Assembly (NCBI GenBank): GCA_029237775.1
Contig: JAQZBR010000008.1
Span: 1 to 64,000, forward strand
DNA length: 64,000 nucleotides
Direction: 5' to 3'
From: Bacteroidota bacterium
Lineage (GTDB): Bacteria > Bacteroidota > Bacteroidia > 2-12-FULL-35-15
This document shows positions 60,534-64,000 of the stretch, piece after piece (within the stretch, counting starts at the first letter, position 1; the number at the start of each line of letters is the position of its first letter). Under the pieces are notes generated by a model. That model did not search any database, was not told the origin of the DNA, and saw only the letters and a program-made list of their open reading frames with translations. The translations under genes were made by a program, and so were the position numbers.

Positions 60534-62016
60534 AAGATTTCAAATATCAAATTTCAAGAATTGCCGTGTTTTCATTTTCTTGGTTATCTGTTCATTTCAG
60601 TCCATAGCTCAAAACACTAAGCTTAAAAATGAAATAGAAAAGCTAAAAAATGATCCTGCCATGGCACACGCGGTATGGAGCGTTTGCGTGATGAACTCAA
60701 AAACAGATTCCACTGTTGCCGAATTTAACAGCAATGTCAGCGTAATCCCTGCCAGCACATTAAAAATTCTAACTACGGGAGCGGCTCTATCTATTCTCGG
60801 AAGCGACTTTATGTTTCAGACAAAGATCCAGTATGACGGAACTTTTGATTCTGTCAGTGGAGTGCTGAAAGGAAATCTGTACATACTTGGCGGAGGAGAT
60901 GCTTCTTTGGAATCGGAATATTTTAAGGATAAAAAAGATAGTCTGACGACAGTTGAAAAATGGGCGCTTATATTAAAAGCGAAAGGCTTGAAAAAGATTG
61001 AAGGCAGTGTTATTGGAGATGCGTCAATTTTCGAGGATAACATGACGCCAAGCCAGTGGATCTGGGGTGACATCGGCAATTATTTCGGGGCGGGTGCATC
61101 AGGATTGAACTACCATGATAATAAATACACTGTGTACTTTAAATCCGGAGCAACCGGCAGCAGAACAACAGTCGTTAAAACAATTCCAGCCATCGAAGGG
61201 CTTCAGTTTGTTAATAATGTCACGGCAGGGGGAAATGATGACAATGCATTTATTTACGGTTCGCAATACAATTATTATAGAACTGCACAGGGAACAATTC
61301 CCGCCAACAAGAACAACTATGAGGTGGATGGTTCTATTCCGGATCCAGCGTTATTTTGTGCACAAAGCCTTAGCTCCGCATTACAGAATATCGATGTTAA
61401 AGTTGTTAAAAAAGCAACGACATTAAAAGCACTGCGGGAGGCGAATGAAGATGTCGTAAGCAACAGAAAAACATTCCATACACACTACTCTCCTACTCTC
61501 GACAAGATAGTTTATTACACAAACCTCAAGAGCATAAACATGTATGCAGAGAGTTTACTTAAATACATCTCCTATTCAAAATCATCGTTCGGGACAGGCT
61601 CTGCAGGAACTGACATAGTAACACAGTTCTGGAAAAGTAAAGGCGCAGATGTCAGCGGACTTTTCATGAATGACGGCTGCGGCCTTGCCCGCGCCAACGT
61701 GATCACAACAAAAACAGAAACCGAGATTCTTCAATTAATGGTGAAGGATAAAAACTTCAAAGCGTTTTACAATTCACTGCCGGTCGCAGGAAGATCGGGT
61801 TCACTGGGCGGACTTTGTGAAGGAACATTTGCAGAAAATAACCTGCGGGCGAAAAGCGGATACATAACAAGAGCGAGAGGTTATGCCGGTTACGTGAAGA
61901 ACCGAAAAGGTGAAATGCTTTCATTCTCTTTATTGGCAAATAATTATGATTGCAGTCCGACCGAAATGAAGAGGAAACTGGAGAAGATCTTAGTTGCGAT
62001 CGCAGAAGCGGAGTGA
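60523..62016 (+). CDS. dacB: D-alanyl-D-alanine carboxypeptidase/endopeptidase (PBP4, peptidase S13)
   Basis: A 497-residue exported penicillin-binding protein of low molecular mass. Start ATG 60523 is preferred to TTG 60511; a hydrophobic segment ([16 protein letters not shown]) forms the signal. Catalytic motif SxxK is S78-K81 in [11 protein letters not shown], SxN is in [13 protein letters not shown] and the KTG-equivalent is AKSG in [17 protein letters not shown]. It trims or cleaves peptide cross-links in murein. The gene overlaps the pterin dehydratase stop by 11 nt, suggesting translational coupling without a functional link. Confidence 0.94.
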   Translation: MAIKRFQISNFKNCRVFIFLVICSFQSIAQNTKLKNEIEKLKNDPAMAHAVWSVCVMNSKTDSTVAEFNSNVSVIPASTLKILTTGAALSILGSDFMFQTKIQYDGTFDSVSGVLKGNLYILGGGDASLESEYFKDKKDSLTTVEKWALILKAKGLKKIEGSVIGDASIFEDNMTPSQWIWGDIGNYFGAGASGLNYHDNKYTVYFKSGATGSRTTVVKTIPAIEGLQFVNNVTAGGNDDNAFIYGSQYNYYRTAQGTIPANKNNYEVDGSIPDPALFCAQSLSSALQNIDVKVVKKATTLKALREANEDVVSNRKTFHTHYSPTLDKIVYYTNLKSINMYAESLLKYISYSKSSFGTGSAGTDIVTQFWKSKGADVSGLFMNDGCGLARANVITTKTETEILQLMVKDKNFKAFYNSLPVAGRSGSLGGLCEGTFAENNLRAKSGYITRARGYAGYVKNRKGEMLSFSLLANNYDCSPTEMKRKLEKILVAIAEAE

Positions 62017-62133
62017 GTTTTTTTACCACTGAGGCACGAAGATCACTAAGGATTTTATTTCACCCCAAAATGATTAGTCATACCGTGTACGACACATGAT
62101 CTCACAAAGATCTTAAGGTTAATATATCATTTT
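62017..62133. repeat. Word-like intergenic repeat between convergent dacB and CPBP genes
   Basis: Contains the CACTGAGGCACGAAGATCACTAAGG-like text common in Bacteroidota gaps, and further on a TCTCACAAAGATCTTAAGG variant. No T-tailed hairpin is evident, so how the two convergent genes terminate is unclear. Confidence 0.45.
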
Positions 62134-62934
62134 TCAAAACAATCCTTTCTGATACATTGCACACAGATCCATCGTGATCGCAACAGAATAATGGATCGCG
62201 ACTCCGAGCCAGATACTTCTGCTTTTCAAGCTTAATGTCCCCAATACAATACCTGCAATGATCGCTGCGATTGTTTCGGGTAATGGCTTACCGAAATGAA
62301 TCATGCAGTACGGGATTGTCATGACGAATACTGAATAGTATCCGAAGCGTTGTTTAGTTCCATGCAGCATAAAGCCACGGAAAAAAAATTCCAGGGCGAA
62401 GAACTGAAGAAAATAAAAGATCTCCCATATTATAAAGGTGGGCCACCATGTTTCGCCTCTTTGTACATCATAAAACGGATAACGAAGCTGAAAGCTTTCG
62501 GTGCGCGAAAAAAACAGAACGAGAGGGATCATTACGCAAAGCATGATCGCGTAAAGATGATAATCTTTAAACGCACCTTTGATACGCAGACCATAATCAG
62601 AAAGGGACTCCCTGAACCAAAATAAAATAATAAGAACAGGTAATACAAAATAAAAGATGATCATTACACCTACCCAATAAAGCAGCCGATACAACTGAGC
62701 ATTTTTATTGATCGTCATGAGATCTTCATAAGACCCGGCAATTCCGGCAAAGGAACTCTTATTCAGAAAGTCGATCATGAATCTTACATCGCCAAGATAT
62801 TTGATGAGTGTAAGGGACAGTGCCACCGTAATGCAGACAAGCATTACTTTGAAATCAGGTTTGGAATTTAGTGTTGCCTCCTCTTCTGCAGAAGAGAAAG
62901 CTGAAGAAAAGATCTTCTTAATCATACTCCACAT
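62134..62934 (-). CDS. CPBP (CAAX protease and bacteriocin-processing) family protein with degenerate motif
   Basis: A 266-residue membrane protein with about seven spans. The family motif 1, normally EExxxRG, reads LEFFFRG, so the first Glu (the catalytic one in Rce1-type enzymes) is replaced by Leu. Motif 2 appears as YCMIHFGKP (FxxxH with Tyr for Phe) and the last His is in IHYSVAITMD. It belongs to the family, but activity is doubtful. The gene overlaps the stop of the preceding membrane-protein gene by 17 nt; MIKK at 62925 is an alternative start. Confidence 0.8.
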   Translation of the reverse strand: MWSMIKKIFSSAFSSAEEEATLNSKPDFKVMLVCITVALSLTLIKYLGDVRFMIDFLNKSSFAGIAGSYEDLMTINKNAQLYRLLYWVGVMIIFYFVLPVLIILFWFRESLSDYGLRIKGAFKDYHLYAIMLCVMIPLVLFFSRTESFQLRYPFYDVQRGETWWPTFIIWEIFYFLQFFALEFFFRGFMLHGTKQRFGYYSVFVMTIPYCMIHFGKPLPETIAAIIAGIVLGTLSLKSRSIWLGVAIHYSVAITMDLCAMYQKGLF

Positions 62935-63655
62935 ACTCTATCCATCCGCGGTAAGCATCAGACAGGTAATGCATCTGAGTGTTTCCGGTATAGCCTATCC
63001 TTCTTCCAAGGTCAAGCAGCTTCTCATTATTCGCAGCAGGCTCAAAATTACGGGTACGCAGATCGAATAATAAATATTCTGTTTCTGTATGACCTGCCTT
63101 TAGAGCGCTTTCCGATTGAGTATTATCGATCTTCATGATCGCAAAATTCTGGTCAAAAGCAACTTGCGTAATGTTCTGTACAAACACGCTATCAGAGTCT
63201 TCCATGATAAGATCGCCTGTATAGGTAACCTGGTTGTACCTGATTGAAAACGGATAAATAAAAGGCACAGTGATTAAGCCATTTGTATCCTTAACGGCCG
63301 GCTTGTTGATATAAAAATCAGCAGGAACATTATCCTCGTACTTAACCATATTATTTGCCTGAAGAGTGTCGAGCCATTCCTGACGATTATCCTTACGCGT
63401 CTGCTCATCAGTGGTGCTATTAATTGTTTGTTGCTGTTTCGCCCAATCAATTCCATCTTTCACTTTTTCCGATAAGCGGTGCACTAATTGAAAAATAGAA
63501 AAGAGAAGAATAGCGAGTGATATCGCGAAGCCAATCCCCCAGCCTGCTGCATTTTTTGTTTTGCTGTTTGCAAGTGAAATGATCGCAAATACGATGGATA
63601 TTAATGTCATGATTCCACCGAAGATCAAGCCGAGAATTATTAGTACGAATGTCAT
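62918..63655 (-). CDS. Membrane-anchored protein of unknown function
   Basis: A 245-residue protein with two N-terminal membrane spans (FVLIILGLIFGGIMTLISIVFAII, WGIGFAISLAILLFSIFQLV), then a coiled or helical linker and a C-terminal globular part (DFYINKPAVKDTNGLITVPF, RIGYTGNTQMHYLSDAYRGW). I do not recognise the family. A perfect -7 box lies 18 nt upstream (63673-63680), and the downstream CPBP gene overlaps by 17 nt, so these two are one operon. Confidence 0.7.
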   Translation of the reverse strand: MTFVLIILGLIFGGIMTLISIVFAIISLANSKTKNAAGWGIGFAISLAILLFSIFQLVHRLSEKVKDGIDWAKQQQTINSTTDEQTRKDNRQEWLDTLQANNMVKYEDNVPADFYINKPAVKDTNGLITVPFIYPFSIRYNQVTYTGDLIMEDSDSVFVQNITQVAFDQNFAIMKIDNTQSESALKAGHTETEYLLFDLRTRNFEPAANNEKLLDLGRRIGYTGNTQMHYLSDAYRGWIEYVEYD

Positions 63656-63672
63656 GTGATTTAGTGTTTAAG

Positions 63673-63680
63673 CAAAAATA
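63673..63680 (-). promoter_or_regulatory. -7 promoter box for the membrane protein / CPBP operon
   Basis: The minus strand reads TATTTTTG (63680-63673), a perfect TAnnTTTG, 17 nt before the start codon at 63655. Confidence 0.6.
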
Positions 63681-63740
63681 CATTAATTATGGTTTCTGAT
63701 AGGAATCAATTTCCGAGACAGTTTCTTCAGGAAACTATAT

Positions 63741-63776
63741 AAAACAAAAATCCCTGAAACCTTGCGGAATCAGGGA
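63741..63776 (-). terminator. Rho-independent terminator of tRNA-Asp
   Basis: On the minus strand TCCCTGA (63776-63770) pairs with TCAGGGA (63757-63751) around a GC-containing loop, followed by TTTTTGTTTT. It lies 17 nt downstream of the tRNA. Confidence 0.88.
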
Positions 63777-63792
63777 CTTTGCATTACTTGAG

Positions 63793-63866
63793 CGGTCTGG
63801 ACGGGACTCGAACCCGCGACCTCCTGCGTGACAGGCAGGCATTCTAACCAGCTGAACTACCAAACC
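63793..63866 (-). tRNA. tRNA-Asp (anticodon GUC)
   Basis: A 74-nt tRNA. On the minus strand the acceptor arms GGTTTGG and CCAGACC pair with one G-T, discriminator G follows. The anticodon loop CTGTCAC holds GTC, and the T arm has GGTTCGAGTCC. The D arm contains AGCTGGTTAGAAT. CCA is not encoded. Confidence 0.97.
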
Positions 63867-63914
63867 TCAAGATCTTTGTACAATTACTGAACGATATTCC
63901 TCAGAATTGGACTG

Positions 63915-63944
63915 CAAAAATAAGTGAATTTTTTGTTCTGACAA
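63915..63944 (-). promoter_or_regulatory. Complete sigma-A type promoter of tRNA-Asp
   Basis: The minus strand has TTG (63944-63942), then 19 nt, then TATTTTTG (63922-63915). Both elements and the spacing match the Bacteroidota consensus. The tRNA starts 49 nt downstream of the box, giving a 5' leader of about 40 nt. Confidence 0.75.
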
Positions 63945-64000
63945 GGATAATTTAAAAAATATTCAATTTTAAGCGCGTGGTGCTGGTTTTCAGCGCCTTA

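Noticed and set aside
63720-63736. Small palindrome AGTTTC-TTCAG-GAAACT near tRNA-Asp
   Set aside because: Six base pairs with no T run beside a much stronger terminator; likely chance.

Overview
This 64 kb window comes from the chromosome of a Bacteroidota bacterium, probably a free-living aerobic or facultative member of the Flavobacteriia/Sphingobacteriia/Chitinophagia side. The signs are type IX secretion (T9SS) sorting domains of both type A and type B, a PorP/SprF protein, a GWxTD-domain protein, TonB-dependent receptors, split transketolase halves, almost no Shine-Dalgarno signals, and many perfect copies of the phylum's TAnnTTTG -7 promoter box. I see no prophage, transposon, CRISPR array or plasmid gene; this is core and semi-core chromosome with an accessory signalling island in the middle.

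Layout. 1-6.7 kb: end of a large Ig-repeat T9SS type B adhesin with PorP/SprF, a group III truncated haemoglobin, a short ribosome hibernation factor, a DUF763 protein, a His-rich lipoprotein and ribBA. 6.7-17.3 kb: TamB, TsaD and surface or periplasmic proteins, including a choice-of-anchor B T9SS cargo. 17.3-24.1 kb: parE-parC, a TPR protein and ychF. 24.4-29.5 kb: transketolase N and C halves separated by a secreted VWA protein, then an ECF sigma factor, a likely membrane anti-sigma protein and a periplasmic sensor. 29.6-34.8 kb: xerD, aroQ, a Trp/His-rich secreted protein, a GT2 glycosyltransferase, a GWxTD protein and tRNA-Ser(UGA).

35.1-49.9 kb is the signalling island. It holds a MEDS-domain protein; a response regulator / PAS-PAS histidine kinase / H-NOX operon that looks like a soluble nitric-oxide sensing relay; a phospholipase D lipoprotein; a second, paralogous response regulator / multi-PAS kinase pair; an orphan gene; a tiny beta-solenoid-like protein; and a four-gene operon of TonB-dependent receptor, isolated 5'-nucleotidase C-terminal domain, YfiR and a CHASE8 hybrid kinase with HPt. 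Two near-identical FNR/DNR-type palindromes (TTGACrTAAATCAA) occur here, each about 55 nt from a start codon: one before the H-NOX operon, one before the beta-solenoid gene. I regard this NO/redox-linked island as the most interesting part of the window.

50.2-64 kb: a T9SS type A beta-propeller protein, a BtuB-like receptor behind a clear cobalamin riboswitch, an MFS transporter overlapping a CoA-binding protein, small secreted proteins and lipoproteins, a class III aminotransferase, a PlsC-type acyltransferase, a hotdog thioesterase, a pterin dehydratase, a PBP4-type DacB, a degenerate CPBP protein, a membrane protein and tRNA-Asp(GUC). Several gaps carry short word-like AT-rich repeats, and most convergent gene pairs share a strong hairpin terminator.
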